A DNA stretch of 64,000 nt from Diploptera punctata. Taxonomy: Eukaryota; Arthropoda; Insecta; Blattodea; Blaberidae. This document shows, piece after piece, positions 22,308 to 34,946 of this stretch. The notes beneath the pieces were generated by a model that did not search any database, was not told the DNA's origin, and worked only from the letters and a program-made list of their open reading frames with translations. The translations under genes and the position numbers were made by a program. Numbering within the stretch: the first letter of the stretch is position 1; the number at the start of each line of letters is the position of its first letter. The stretch spans positions 2,682,501 to 2,746,500 of the forward strand of contig JASPKZ010001233.1 of NCBI GenBank assembly GCA_030220185.1, given 5' to 3'.

Positions 22308-22398
22308 TCCTCCGGGGCGGATTTGAACCAACGACCGATGGGTTATTAAAATTATATACCACTACAGTCCATCACTCTACCAACTGAGCTATCACAAC
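22308..22398 (-). tRNA. tRNA-Tyr(GTA) pseudogene with intron
   Basis: The minus strand shows a clear tRNA-Tyr layout. The A box is TAGCTCAGTTGGTAGAG, the anticodon arm GGACTGTAG, then an intron-like insert of about 18 nt (TGGTATATAATTTTAATA) after position 37, the 3' half ACCCATCGGTCG, and B box TTGGTTCAAATCC. tRNA-Tyr is a classic intron-containing eukaryotic tRNA. The acceptor stem pairs poorly and the T-stem has a mismatch, so this is a decayed copy, inside the remains of the mariner at 21274-23500. Confidence 0.7.
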
Positions 22399-23510
22399 GA
22401 TAGACTAAAGAGTCAATACGTTCGCAACCTATTATACCGATCTTTATATTTTGGCCAGGATCTTAGAAAAAAATTAGAAATTATTGTATTGTCATTAATC
22501 CTTTACAACTACACAAAGTTTCAAGTCGATCCAATATTTTTAGGTGGGTGAGAATCGTGTTGCAAGATTCCGTTACATAGATACAGGTGAAGCTAATATA
22601 AAGCGTGTAATTATTAGGGGTATGCGCTGTGGCACCATCCTGTTGATAATATCCATAATCATTTTCTTCCTGTGTCAATTCATTAAGAGATGGACGCAAC
22701 ATTGTTGTCACATAAACAGCTGAGTTTACACTGTTTTAAAAAAATATAGACCCAATTATCAGCATACCAAACCCCTATTTTAATTGGATGCGAAGGCACT
22801 TCCTGTATAATATGCGGGTACTCAGTACTCCACATTCGCACATTTTGGGAATTATTGTCCCGAAAGATGGAACCATGTCTCGTCAGACATAAACATTAGC
22901 TGTGGATCCAAAATTCCATTATACACACTTCCTAAAAACCAATTACAGAACCTTATTCTTGTGGCAAAATCTACCTGTTAACTTCCTGCACAAACCTTTG
23001 TTTATGAGGTCGAAATTTCAGCAGCCTGGTCGCTTTGTAGGCTGACCCCTTGGATATATTAGTTTCCTGCGCCAAACGTTTTAGTGATTTTCTAGGACTT
23101 ACTTCTAATCGCACCCAAATACCCTGAAGTTTCTCTACTGTTAAGTCGTACATTTCACGCTTCTTTGGTATGTCAAAAACTGAACCTGTTGTGTGCCAGT
23201 TGTTCATAAACTTCGAAAAGCGCGATTTTGTAGGAATCGTATAGTCAGGATATTTTTGAGAAAATCTCTGAACGCGCCTTCTATGGTATTCCACCAAATA
23301 AACTCGCTGTTCAACCGTATACTTCATTTTCGATTACTTTCTTATGTAACACACAACAACCGACATGCGTCCCATTACAACACATTGATGCAACTAACCG
23401 CTGGGATGTTGTGTACAACTTATCTCCCACGCTGCGATCATACTGCTCACATCGGCGACAGCAGAATGATGCGTGGTTTCCTCTTAAAGTGGATTCCCTG
23501 AATAATCTAG

Positions 23511-24150
23511 GTAATTATGACACAAGTGAATGTTTAGATAGTTTTAAGGAATGTTCATAATGAATATTATACACTCGTTACAACGTTTAATGCAATTCTA
23601 GTCTCAACACTACTAGTTATTAATTTATCTTACAAGATTATATCATTTACCCATTATTCTGTGACTTGTGACGTTAACGTTTGAATAAGTCTATAGCTTA
23701 ACGTCTGCCAACGTGACGTTTATTCCCTTCAAAATTTTAAATGATATGGATGATATTATGGATTTGAATACACCAGAAATTATGGAACAAGCAAATGTAG
23801 AGGAAATATCATTGATTCTTAAAACTTCCAGAATTTTTTTTAGGATGGAGAATGCAAAAAATATTGTGAGAAGCTTATGGCAAAAAAATTGAAAAAAAAA
23901 TGCTGAGGTTGGAAATCTGTAACAGTTGCGAGAGGCTATGTGGAAAAACCAAATTATAGATATTCTATATTTCCTCGCATGTAAGTTATATAAAACTGTT
24001 TAGGTATGTGTAATGACTTCATTGTTTTCTTAGCAATGATTTAGGCACTCACATCATAATTAGCTTTTATACATGATTTTGGATGTGAAAACCAAATGTA
24101 ACAGTACTACAATTGTATGAAGAGAAGAGTCTCTGTAATGTTATTTAATT

Positions 24151-24195
<45 letters not shown>

Positions 24196-24655
24196 GTAAT
24201 TTTATTAATGCCTGGTTTACAATGTACATATATATTTTTGTGTACCCAAATTATTCAGAATTTTTTACATACAGCATTCCCTATATTTCCAAACATCAGT
24301 TTGATTTTTAATTGAATATTTTAAAACTAATACTATCCCTTTACGTCAAAAACAAACACATTGATTGAGGTCCACAGATATTGGTAACCAAATCAAAACA
24401 ATTTTATTATTTTTATAAAAATATAATTGATCTTCAGTTACTTATATATTTACAAGTACACGTCAAGATTTTCTGGATATTACGTTCCAAGCAGTATTAT
24501 GAATGTACACTGTTATTATATTATTTTAAAGTTAAATGTTTCATTTTGTACCTGACACACAGAAAACTTAATATGAAATAAAACAGAAAGCTTTTAACAG
24601 TGTTCTTATGCATATTTTCCAATACGTATATAATTATATAACTAAGACTAAAATG
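23511..24655. other. AT-rich non-coding stretch with (TAA)n
   Basis: No gene is seen. A (TAA)n microsatellite lies at 24146-24192. The remaining open frames look like composition artefacts. Confidence 0.55.
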
Positions 24656-24656
24656 A

Positions 24657-24980
24657 CACGAGCCTTAGACCTAGAAGGCCTTTGTCATACCAATCGGCTG
24701 GTATGTGCTAATCTCATAGGTAGACGATTATCCAGCCAGTATAGGGGTGACTTGTGGTCAGCATGTCGGGTCATCACCTGTTGTTATAGTTGGATTTCTC
24801 TACCTGGAGTCGCTACTTACTGTAGCTACCCAAATTCCTCACGATGCGGGGTGGGCACGAGTCCCATACAAACCGAAATTCCATGAGAAAATATCTTTCC
24901 CCATAGAGATTCCAACCAGCGCAAGTCCGTAGCTATGCGTCAAGCATCTTGCTTTAACCACTCGGCTACGGCGCATGACA
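24657..24980 (-). mobile_element. SINE-D, full copy
   Basis: The minus-strand head has A box GTAGCCGAGTGGTTAAAGC and a B-box-like GCTGGTTGGAATCTC. The body carries TTTCTCATGGAATTTCGGT and GTAGCGACTCCAGGTAGAG, and the end carries AAGGCCTTCTAGGTCTAAGG. Other copies: 46076-46373 and partial 59755-59885. Confidence 0.78.
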
Positions 24981-24994
24981 TATAATTATAGAGG

Positions 24995-25550
24995 GCTATT
25001 CAGAAAGAAGGAACAGACTTCAAATATTTATCTATTCTAAATTATTAAAAATATAAACACAATTCCAACGTTCCTGGAAAGACAAAAGTTCAAATTTTCA
25101 CTATTTCATGCATTGAATATGAGCACCATGTGTTAAAATATCAAAACAGTGGCTTATTTCTTGTCACACTCGAATCAGCTGGTCCCTAGATACCGAATTC
25201 ACTGCTTCAACAATCCGATATCGCAGATTTTCAAAGGTGTCAGGCATAGGGGGATAAAAGCACGGTCTTTTACATATTCCCGCTGATAAAAATCACACGG
25301 AGTTAGGTCTGGTGACCTGGAAGGCCACCGACGATGAAATTGATTTTCTACTCCTCCTCTTCAATTCCAACGTCCTATTGTGTCGCCATTTTGACACAAG
25401 AATCAACATAACAAGCAACAGTGCCAATGTGGCCGTGATCGGAACTTCAAACTTTTATCTTTACAGGAACGTAGGAATTGTGTTTCTATTTTTTTGTAGT
25501 TTGGAAGAAATAAATGTTTTAAGTGTGTTCCCTCTTTCCGATTATCAATA
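24995..25550 (-). mobile_element. Mariner deletion derivative with ~90-bp TIRs
   Basis: The left end (GGGCTATTCAGAAAGAAGGA and AAACACAATTCCAACGTTCC) is inverted at 25440-25550. Between the TIRs only a transposase C-terminus remains (25098-25335, minus): WPSRSPDLTPCDFYQREYVK then NLRYRIVEAVNSVSRDQLIR. SPDLTPCDF holds the last catalytic D. This is a non-autonomous derivative of a mariner family distinct from 21274-23500. Confidence 0.78.
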
Positions 25551-25696
25551 TATGATAATATATATAATTATATTATATTAACATATATTGATTTGTTAGT
25601 AAATCAAACATCGAATGAATTAAATATTTCTACACCTACATGTCCGAACGATTATACATAATCTTTGGATTATCATTTTGAAAGTATTTTGGTGTA

Positions 25697-25812
25697 AAAG
25701 TAAAGTGATCCCACAACAGGCCCGGAGGCCCTTGGGGTAGCAGGAGGTTAAGGCTCCCACTTTTTCTAGATAATCGGCACTTTGTGTCAGCCGGGTTGTC
25801 AGCCCTGCGTTC
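25697..25812 (-). mobile_element. SINE-F, fragment
   Basis: AAAGTAAAGTGATCCCACAA, then GGCCCGGAGGCCCTTGGGGT and GTCAGCCGGGTTGTCAGCCC match the 3' part of SINE-F. 5'-truncated; no clear TSD seen. Confidence 0.75.
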
Positions 25813-25889
25813 TATACTAATATAATTAATTAGAAAAAATAAATATTTCAAAGATAAACTAGGGTTAATACCTGAATTCTCAAAGTAAA

Positions 25890-28800
25890 CTCAGATACTG
25901 TCGCCAATCATCCATCAGCACTCGTTCAGCCGACATACACACCGCTGCACCTCACTCTATCACGGCCACTGCATCTACAGCCTCCATCACAGTAGCTGCT
26001 CATTCCGCGGCTAATGCCTCCATATCAGCTGCTCAGACTTCAGCTGCAACTGTAGTCGCCGCTGCCAACAGTGCAGCTCTAACAACCACTCCAACAGTCA
26101 CACCTGCCTCTATCGACGTACCTAGCAACACCACTACTTTCACCAATCATCCGTCAGCATTCATTCAATCTACATGTACACGGCTGCAACTCACTCTATT
26201 ACGGCCACTGCATCTACAGCCTCCATCACAGTAGCTGCTCTTTCCGTGGCTAATGCCTCCATATCAGCTGCTGAGACTTCAGCTGCAACTGTAGTCGCCG
26301 CTGCCAACAGTCCAGCTCTAACAACCACTCCAACAGTCACACCCGCCTCTATCGACGCACCTAGCATCACTGCTACTCTGACCAGTCATCCGTCACCATT
26401 CATTCAGTCTACATGTACACAGCTGCAACCCACTTTATTACGACCACTGCATCTACAGCCTCCATCACAGTAGCTGCTCTTTCCGCGGCTAATGCCTCCA
26501 TATCAGCTGCTCAGACTTCAGCTGCAACTGTAGTCGCCGCTGCCAACAGTGCAGCTCTAACAACCACTCCAACAGTCACACACGCCTCTATCGACGCACC
26601 TAGCACCACTGCTACTCTCACCAATCATCCGTCACCATTCATTCAGTCTACATGTACACAGCTGCAACTCGCTCTATTACGACCACTGCATCTACAGCCT
26701 CCATCACAGTAGCTGCTCTTTCCGTGGCTAATGCCTCCATATCAGCTGCTGAGACTTCAGTTGCAACTGTAGTCGCCGCTGCCAACAGTGCAGCTCTAAC
26801 ATCCACTCCAACAGTCACACACGCCTCTATCGACGCACCTAGCATCACTGCTACTCTCACATATCATCCGTCACCATTCATTCAGTCTACATGTATACAG
26901 CTGCACCTCACTCTATTACGACCACTGCATCTACAGCCTCCATCACAGTAGCTGCTCTTTCCGTGGCTAATGCCTCCATATCAGCTGCTGAGACTTCAGC
27001 TGCAACTGTAGTCGCCGCTGCCAACAGTGCAGCTCTAACATCCACTCCAACAGTCACACACGCCTCTATCGACGCACCTAGCATCACTGCTACTCTCACC
27101 AATCATCCGTCACATTCATTCAGTCTACATGTACACAGCTGCACCTCACTCTATTACGACCACTGCATCTACAGCCTCCATCACAGTAGCTGCTCTTTCC
27201 GTGGCTAATGCCTCCATATCAGCTGCTGAGACTTCAGCTGCAACTGTAGTCGCCGCTGCCAACAGTGCAGCTCTAACATCCACTCCAACAGTCACACACG
27301 CCTCTATCGACGCACCTAGCATCACTGCTACTCTCACCAATCATCCGTCACCATTCATTCAGTCTACATGTATACAGCTGCACCTCACTCTATTACGACC
27401 ACTGCATCTACAGCCTCCATCACAGTAGCTGCTCTTTCCGTGGCTAATGTCTCCATATCAGCTGCTGAGACTTCAGCTGCAACTGTAGTCGCCGCTGCCA
27501 ACAGTGCAGCTCTAACATCCACTCCAACAGTCACACACGCCTCTATCGACGCACCTAGCATCACTGCTACTCTCACCAATCATCCGTCACCATTCATTCA
27601 GTCTACATGTACACAGCTGCACCTCACTCTATTACGACCACTGCATCTACAGCCTCCATCACAGTAGCTGCTCTTTCCGTGGCTAATGCCTCCATATCAG
27701 CTGCTGAGACTTCAGCTGCAACTGTAGTCGCCGCTGCCAACAGTGCAGCTCTAACATCCACTCCAACAGTCACACACGCCTCTATCGACGCACCTAGCAT
27801 CACTGCTACTCTCACCAATCATCCGTCACCATTCATTCAGTCTACATGTATACAGCTGCACCTCACTCTATTACGACCACTGCATCTACAGCCTCCATCA
27901 CAGTAGCTGCTCTTTCCGTGGCTAATGCCTCCATATCAGCTGCTGAGACTTCAGCTGCAACTGTAGTCGCCGCTGCCAACAGTGCAGCTCTAACATCCAC
28001 TCCAACAGTCACACACGCCTCTATCGACGCACCTAGCATCACTGCTACTGTCGCCAACCATCCATCAGCGTTCGTCCAGTCGACATACACACCGCCGCAC
28101 CTCACTCTATTGCGGCCACTGCATCTACAGCCTCCATCACAGTAGCTGCTCTTTCCGCGGCTAATGCCTCCATATCAACTGCTGCGACTTCATCTGCAAC
28201 TGTAGTCGCCGCTGCCAACAGTGCAGCTCTAACAACCACTCCAATAGTCACACCCGCCTCTATCGACGCACCTAGCGTCACTATTACTCTCACCATCATC
28301 CATCACCATTCATTCAGTCTACATGTACACAGCTGCACCTCACTCTATCACGGCCACTGCATCTACAGCTTCCATCATAGCAGCTGCTCTTTCCACGGCT
28401 AATGCCACCATATCAGCTGCTGTGACTTCTGCTGCAACTAAAGTCGCCGCTTCCAACAGTGCAGCTCTAACAACCACTCCAACAACATCACCCACCTCTA
28501 TCGACGCAACTAGCAATACCACTACTTTCACCAATCATCCGTCAGCATTCATTCAGTCTACATGTACACAGCTGCAGCTCAATCTATCACGGCCACTGTA
28601 TCTACAGCCTCCACCACAGCAGCTGCGTATTCCACGGCTAATGCCTCCATATCAGCTGCTGTGACTTCAGCTGCAACTGTAGTCCCCGCTGCCAACAGTG
28701 CAGCTCTAACAACCACTACAACAGTCACCTCCGCCTCTATCGACGCACCTAGCATCACTGCTACTCTCACCAATCATCCTTCAGCATTCATTCAGTCTAC

Positions 28801-29715
28801 ATGTACACAGCTGCACCTAACTCTATCACGGCTACTGTATCTAAAGCCTCCATCACAGTAGCTGCTCTTTCCACGGCTAATGCCTCCATATCAGCTGCTG
28901 TGACTTCAGCTGCAACTGAAGTTGCCGCTGCCAACAGTACAGCTCTAACAACCACTCCAACAGTCACACCCGCCTCTATCGACGCACCTAGCATCACTAT
29001 TACTCTCACCACTCATCCGTCACCATTCATTCAGTCTACATGTACACAGCTGCACCTCACTCTATCACGGCCACTGCATCTACAGCCTCCATCACAGCAG
29101 CTGCTCTTTCCACGGCTAATGCCTCCATATCAGCTGCTGTGACTTCAGCTGCAACTGAAGTTGCCGTTGCCAACAGTACAGCTCTAACAACCACTCCAAC
29201 AGTCACACCCGCCTCTATCGACGCACCTAGCATCACTATTACTCTCACCAATCATCCGTCACCATTCATTCAGTCTACATGTACACAGCTGCACCTCACT
29301 CTATCACGGCCACTGCATCTACAGCCTCCATCACAGCAGCTGCTCTTTCCACGGCTAATGCCTCCATATCAGCTGCTGTGACTTCAGCTGCAACTGTAGT
29401 CCCCGCTGCCAACAGTGCAGCTCTAACAACCACTCCAACAGTCACATCCGCCTCTATCGACGCACCTAGCATCACTACTACTTTCACTAATCATCCGTCA
29501 CCTTTCATTCAGTCTACATGTACACCGCTCCACCTCACTCTATCACAGCCACTCCATCTTCAGCCTCCATCCCAGCAGTTACGCTGCCTCCTGTGACTTC
29601 CGCTTCATCTGTAGTCGCCGCTGCCACAAGAGCCGCTCCAACATCCACTCCACTTGCTTTCGCTCCATCTACGCACCTACCGTCACTACTACTGAAGTCA
29701 TTCCTGAAATGAAAT
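25890..29715 (+). repeat. 239-bp tandem array, ~16 units
   Basis: The marker ACATGTACAC (ACATACACAC in some units) recurs at about 25933, 26172, 26411, 26650, 26889, 27127, 27366, 27605, 27844, 28083, 28321, 28560, 28799, 29038, 29277 and 29516. The period is 239 bp, with two 238-bp units. Units from about 26890 to 28000 are nearly identical; both edges are more divergent and the last unit is degenerate. The array is GC-richer than its surroundings. Each unit has an open Ala/Ser/Thr-rich frame (for example TASTASITVAALSVANASIS), but 239 is not a multiple of 3, so no frame crosses all units. AATAAA follows at 29799. Confidence 0.95.
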
Positions 29716-29719
29716 ATCA

Positions 29720-31389
29720 GTTCCTAACAGATTTAGATTCGTAAGATCCAAAAGCATAAGAACATCCGTGGGTTGTTTTCTGTTTCGTGTGCGTCAAATA
29801 AAGACCTGGCAGTATTTTTCTAATTGAAGGATTGCATTAGGTTTCAACACAGTAATATGTAGGAATCTTAATGTGCTTACAATCCTCTAAGTCGTGTTTT
29901 ACAAACTCTGATTTTTACAGGATATAATATTTACACAGAAGTCAATCGTAATGAAAAAGAGTAATGTACATTCATTCATTAATAATAATTTTGGCGTATT
30001 ATCAAATTCTTAAAATATTACAGAACGTATCTTTAACTTCCAATCTAAAAATGGTAAAATAAATTAGTACTTTTAGCTGAAAGAATAAATAAGTACGTAT
30101 TCATACACCATTCTTTACATTATGTTGATTTTTTAGCCTAATAGAGTAGACTGATATTTTAACAAATCATTAATAGTTTTATATTAGTATTTATTTTGTT
30201 TACTTGTTTATAGTGATTTTAACTACTAGTGACACTACCACAAAATTTAGTCAATTTGAAATTTATCTGTAGAAGAGAGTCTTTTTAGAGCTTTATAGGT
30301 CTGCCAGATCACGAAAATACGTCGTACTACGGTACAGGATATTAATCAGGGACTGTAAGTTTACAAGCAATACAGTATGTCTGTGAAATCATTTCCTATA
30401 ATTTGTAACATTCTTGAAGTACTGAGAACAGCATCTTTGTAGGCCTCTAAGAAAAGTTGTAACGATTTATTTTAACACTTTTTTGGTTGAAAGTTAATGA
30501 TAAAATATGTTATATTAAGAATTATGCATTTTATCTATATAGACTATTGTAGTAATATATTTATGATTCCTAACTATAGCATTTTTTAAAAATAATATTT
30601 TCCCATAGGACAATATAGCACTTATAAATTTTAAACTACTAATATTTAAAGTGTTTTAACAGATGAATAAGTAGTGCTTCAATCAAGTTATTTTTCGTTT
30701 GTCGATTAGGATTCTCTCCAAATATACGAAGGTGCCTTAATTCCTTCTCGAGTGTTCTCCCGGCGTTTATTTACCAGAGTTTCAGGATGTCTTGTATGTT
30801 TGATTTTTCCTCCCGCTGTCTTCAATAATGTTTCAGTGAACCTAGAACAGTACAATGCACAAATATACACTAATGTTTAAGAAGTGAGAAAACATGAACA
30901 AGTCATCTGTGCTGTAAACTGCTACATTTACATAACACATAATATCATCTGAAATGTTTATGTTTAATAATATTATTCTGTAGAAATATACAGCTTTTAA
31001 CTTGTTAAATTCAATGCAATGCAATCTAAATATATTTGTTGTTATAGTTACCTCATTTATAGCGATCTTCAAGTTTTAACATTCGACATTCTTAATATTC
31101 ATTGTTATCACAATTTATGTTATGTATTAAAATGTTTTAAATAATATAATTTAATTTTAATATAACTAAAATGATATAAAAGCTGTTCATGGATTCAATG
31201 ACCTTGTGTCTCGTTAATTCAAGATTTTCTGTGTTGAAATATACAGTTCTGATCAATTGTTCCCTATCTCAAAATACACAGTTTACAATCCTTTACTGTC
31301 AGTTTAATGGATAGACACTCCCTGAGTGTGTATAGCCTGTATAGACTCTCTCAAACAAACAACTAACTAAATCACTGTCTCTCTACCGT
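29720..31389. other. AT-rich non-coding stretch
   Basis: No gene or recognised repeat. AATAAA at 29799-29804 could be a poly(A) signal downstream of the array, but chance occurrence is common in AT-rich DNA. Confidence 0.5.
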
Positions 31390-31745
31390 ACCCAGATATT
31401 CGTTCTCATGCGGACATAAACTCTCTTTACATCCCTCTCCTGAACTAACATTTTCAGTCATTTCCTATAATAAATCCACTTCTTTCAAATAGCGCAGGAT
31501 TTTATTCTCCCACCACATTCTTGGCCTGCTAGTTTTCCTTCTGATTTACTTTAAGTTTCAATGCCCTTGTTTCATTTATCATTCGTGCTACACATCCTGC
31601 GCATTGCAATCTACGAAACATGTTTTTATTATATCTGGTTTACTTTAAAAATCACGGATATCTCTGTTATTCAATTCTCTCTGATATTCACTCCTCTGTT
31701 CGTTCTGTTCTTTTCCGTTTATCCAAATTTGTCGTAAGGATTTTA
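31390..31745 (-). pseudogene. RTE-1 C-terminal region, strongly decayed
   Basis: Minus-strand text follows the RTE-1 C-terminal order (RIWINGKEQNEQRSEYQREL, then KPDII and RRKTSRPRMWWENK) with many stops. It is older than the other RTE-1 copies here. Confidence 0.6.
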
Positions 31746-31965
31746 GTTTGAAACAAATTGGAAATATTTTATCCTTTCTTAAAGTAAAGACTATGTTTCG
31801 CATACATGCAGCAAAACTGGAAGAATATATACTTCCCGTCGTCCTACAGAATAAGTTACAGTTCATCGTCAAGGATGGAAGCTTGGACACTGAAGGTATG
31901 AAGTTAACATGTCGCGTGCTATATAAATCGCATAGTTTATGTTGTTCGCAATAATCGCATATATA

Positions 31966-32162
31966 TATAGGTCTCTGGGTGTGTGTCCTCGTATAGAATG
32001 TTTATATTCTTTGCTTCTCTTAAAATGTCTATGTTTTATAAGATGCTAATCTTACACAAAGACAGTAACAACAAAACAGTAGCATCTTAGGAAACAAGGA
32101 CATTTTAAGAGAAGCAAAGAATATAAACAATCTAAACGAGAACACGCCCACAGACCTAAATA
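31966..32162. repeat. Imperfect inverted repeat, ~82-bp arms
   Basis: Arms at 31966-32047 and 32081-32162 share a 31-bp exact core (including TCTTTGCTTCTCTTAAAATG). Downstream, CATGCCGAAGATGAAACAAG then TTTTCGAAAGC resembles the ends of some Penelope-like elements, but no coding sequence supports that here. Confidence 0.7.
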
Positions 32163-32169
32163 TATTATA

Positions 32170-33180
32170 TAAATTATACGCCGACGTCAGTATCAATTAG
32201 CATGCCGAAGATGAAACAAGTTTTCGAAAGCTTTATGAATTAATAATTAAAGGAAGTTTTTTTAATAAAAATAAATTATAATTGAGGAATACGGATAAAA
32301 AAGTTACTATATTACTATTTAAAACATTTTGAGTTTTAACAAATGGTCTTTTTGTAAAGAACAATATATCTTAAAAATTAACCAACCGATGTTTCTCGTA
32401 AATATTAAACATACTCTGGACAAGAAAAGGTCAAATAACAGCTTATTGTGAGCTTTTGCAATTATCTTTTGCCTTCTGGAATTAGATATTTGACTTTGTT
32501 CGTCAAGAGATTGAGATCTTTCATCTACATATGGAACAAAGGATATATATTTTCCCTTTTGATATATAGTAGAATAAAATGCAGGATGCAGCCAAAAATG
32601 CAAATATATTATTTTCTGTAGCTTATAGCCTAACATCTATACAAAAAACAACTACCCTAGTTAGCTAATTACCACTAGCAGTAATGTTTGAGATTATATT
32701 CAAACCCCAGTTTCAACCAATCTAATTGTTTTTCCTTGCAGCGGTTAACTGACTTATGCCGCATCCTGTTTCTGGAATCAATTTTGGCAACAATCTCACA
32801 CTGTATTTGACAAATTACTTATTGATATTTATTTTCTTCGTAAGATTGAATATTTCTAACTCCTTTCTTAAATTTTCTTTGCACTTTCATCCTTGACTGT
32901 AACCTTTTAATGGCGGGATTGCGATCAACGTTCATTGACGTTGCGTTACGTTCCATTGTGTTTGGCGGGCAAGCTACAACGCACAGTTTGAGTAAATGTA
33001 TCATGATCAACGTTCATTGACGTATATGGCTGCTAGCTCATTCTGTTGTCAGTATCGGAACTGCAAAATCCCTTAGTTAGCTGTTTAATGAACTTACACT
33101 GATTGATTTGCTTTTTTATATACTGTATTTAAGGAATGGAAATATGTTAAAGCGAGACATAGTAAATATACATATTATGA
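32170..33180. other. AT-rich non-coding stretch with a 19-bp direct repeat
   Basis: GATCAACGTTCATTGACGT occurs at about 32923 and 33005. A related inverted version, GACGTTGCGTT in reverse, occurs near 35715. No gene is seen. Confidence 0.5.
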
Positions 33181-33181
33181 C

Positions 33182-33420
33182 AGACTTCTTGTTTTGCCTG
33201 GAAAGATTCAAGAAGAAAATTCAATCAATACTTTTAAAATTAATTTTAAAGCACTGTTGAGGTTATATAATAAGATATTAAAATACAAAATCGGTACCCT
33301 ATAAATCTTGTTTTGCGTGGAAGGATTCAAGAAGAAAATTCGATCAATACTTTTAAGATTTATTTTAAAGCACCGTTGAGGTTATGTAATAAAATATCAA
33401 AATACAAAATTGGTACCTCG
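33182..33420 (+). repeat. Tandem duplication of ~120 bp
   Basis: Two adjacent copies start near CTTGTTTTGCCTGGAAAGAT (33189) and CTTGTTTTGCGTGGAAGGAT (33308). Both end with ATACAAAAT(C/T)GGTACC. They differ by scattered substitutions, so the duplication is not very recent. Confidence 0.85.
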
Positions 33421-34149
33421 GTAAATCAACTAAATTATGAAACTTTATCAAGTTGTTACAATATGTATTACAATACTTTAATATCTTAAGAAAATTCAAG
33501 AAACAGAAGATTAGGAGTACGAGAAATTTTCTAAAGACGTATAGCTTAAGTAAATAGTTCCAATTTATTAGAAGAAATGAGACTTCAGGATGAACAAATG
33601 TTCTTTAATTGAACACGAAGCTCCCGAGTGAACATGTCTCTACACCCATCTCACCAGACATCTCCTAGCTGACCCTACGACACTAAATAGTTATGTGAAC
33701 ATTAAGTTTAAGGTTACGTAAAGTACATCAACACTGAACGATTGTATGAAAACATATAATAAAACTGCAATGTATACAATCATTTATATTTTATTCCTAT
33801 TTTATTTTATTAAATGGATAGACCTATTCAAAATTATCTGAGCTATAGGCCTACTTACATTGTAAAATGTTTCCTATTTATTTACAAATAGCTTCCTTTT
33901 TTCCTCATTTTTATACTCTGGGTGGTTTTTATCCTATATAAACTCGTGCGATATCACAAACCCATTGAGCACATCGTCTCAAATGTTTATATAATTATTT
34001 TAAAATATGTTTTTTTTTGTAATTTATTGGCTCTAACAAGGTCGAGAATAGTCAGCTGGAAAAACAAATGAAGTGCGGAGATCGTCTGTGACATGTGATT
34101 TGAACGGTATGAAGTTACGTATGCATTTGTCGAAGCGTGATCGGTAATT

Positions 34150-34358
34150 ACCAAGAAACGTTGTATAAATGATATAAGAATCTGTTCATTTGAACTGGTG
34201 AACGATGCTTAATAAAAGTATCAAGAAACGTTGTATGAACGATGTAACAATATGTACATTTGAACTAGTGAACGATGCTTAATAAAAGTATCAAGAAACG
34301 TTGTATGAACGATATAACAATATGTACATTTGAACTGGTGAACGATGCTTAATATTCA
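34150..34358 (+). repeat. Three tandem ~70-bp repeats
   Basis: Units begin CAAGAAACGTTGTATGAACG and end GAACGATGCTTAATAAAAG, at about 34152, 34222 and 34292. An inverted piece of the unit (ATCGTTCATACAACGTTTCT) is at about 35646, 1.3 kb away. Confidence 0.85.
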
Positions 34359-34359
34359 T

Positions 34360-34463
34360 CATCATCATCATCATCCAGGGATTAAGCCTGTCGGCTCGTT
34401 CCGGTTTCATGAAAGCTAGAATTGTTAAAATTGTTCAGACCATCTTCTGTGTGGGCGACCAAC
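34360..34463 (-). mobile_element. LINE 3' tail, ~104 bp, with 15-bp TSD
   Basis: (ATC)n followed by CCAGGGATTAAGCCTGTCGG and TTCATGAAAGCTAGAATTGT matches the LINE end at 57250-57345. It is flanked by ATGCTTAATATTCAT at 34345-34359 and 34464-34478. Insertion occurred within the last 70-bp repeat. Confidence 0.85.
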
Positions 34464-34908
34464 ATGCTTAATATTCATAAAACGGACTATTGTTGGTCAA
34501 TATTGTGGCGAACTAGTTTATTATATTTTATTTAATACTTACACGCATTTTTATGGTTTGTTAAGCAGTTTGGGGGGTTGAGGTTTTCAGAACGCGAATA
34601 TATTCTAATTTTGGACTATATATTATATATTAGTTAATACACATCATTTCATTCCCGAATATCCAAATAATAATACTTGAGTTATATAACACTTTTAAAC
34701 ACGTCTATCTTCAATTTAAAAACTAACAAACATATATTCACACTAATCAAAATAAATTCACATAACCTTAGTTGTTTTTTTGTTAAGCGTTCGTTATTAG
34801 TAAGATCACATTTGGGTTAGGTTTTAATATCGCACATCTCTTTCAAATAACATTTCAGTTTTTCTTCACAGGAATAAACATCGAACTTAAATTTTAAATT
34901 TTAAAAAA

Positions 34909-34946
<38 letters not shown>

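Larger units (their letters stand above)
21478..23327 (-). pseudogene. Mariner-like transposase, interrupted
   Basis: The N-terminal HTH region starts MKYTVEQRVYLVEYHRRR, then FMNNWHTTGSVFDIPKK and SPRKSLKRLAQETNISKGSA. The second catalytic D is in YYQQDGATAHT (about 22620-22660). The third lies across the insertion in TNCDYYLWGYLKPKVY, followed by NNRYTLEELKVEITRAMQ. This is the IS630/Tc1/mariner group often annotated in insects with an N-terminal HTH (DUF4817). Several stops and the foldback insertion between D2 and D3 make it non-functional. Confidence 0.8.
21274..23500 (-). mobile_element. Mariner-like transposon with short TIRs, disrupted
   Basis: CAGGGAATCCATTTTAAG at 21274 is inverted as CTTAAAGTGGATTCCCTG ending at 23500, with TA before the left end. 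The transposase lies on the minus strand between them, split by a foldback insertion (21757-22202) and other decay. Without that insertion the element would be about 1.8 kb. Confidence 0.8.

Noticed and set aside
26174..29596. Repeated Ala/Thr-rich open frames of 99-113 codons as a gene family
   Set aside because: They are copies of one 239-bp unit; the frame stops early in the next unit, and the substitutions I compared are mostly nonsynonymous.
29799..29804. AATAAA as proof that the 239-bp array is a last exon
   Set aside because: Hexamers are frequent in AT-rich DNA and there is no continuous frame leading to it.
34150..34358. CRISPR-like array
   Set aside because: Units are contiguous ~70-bp tandem copies with no unique spacers, in a eukaryotic transposon-rich context.
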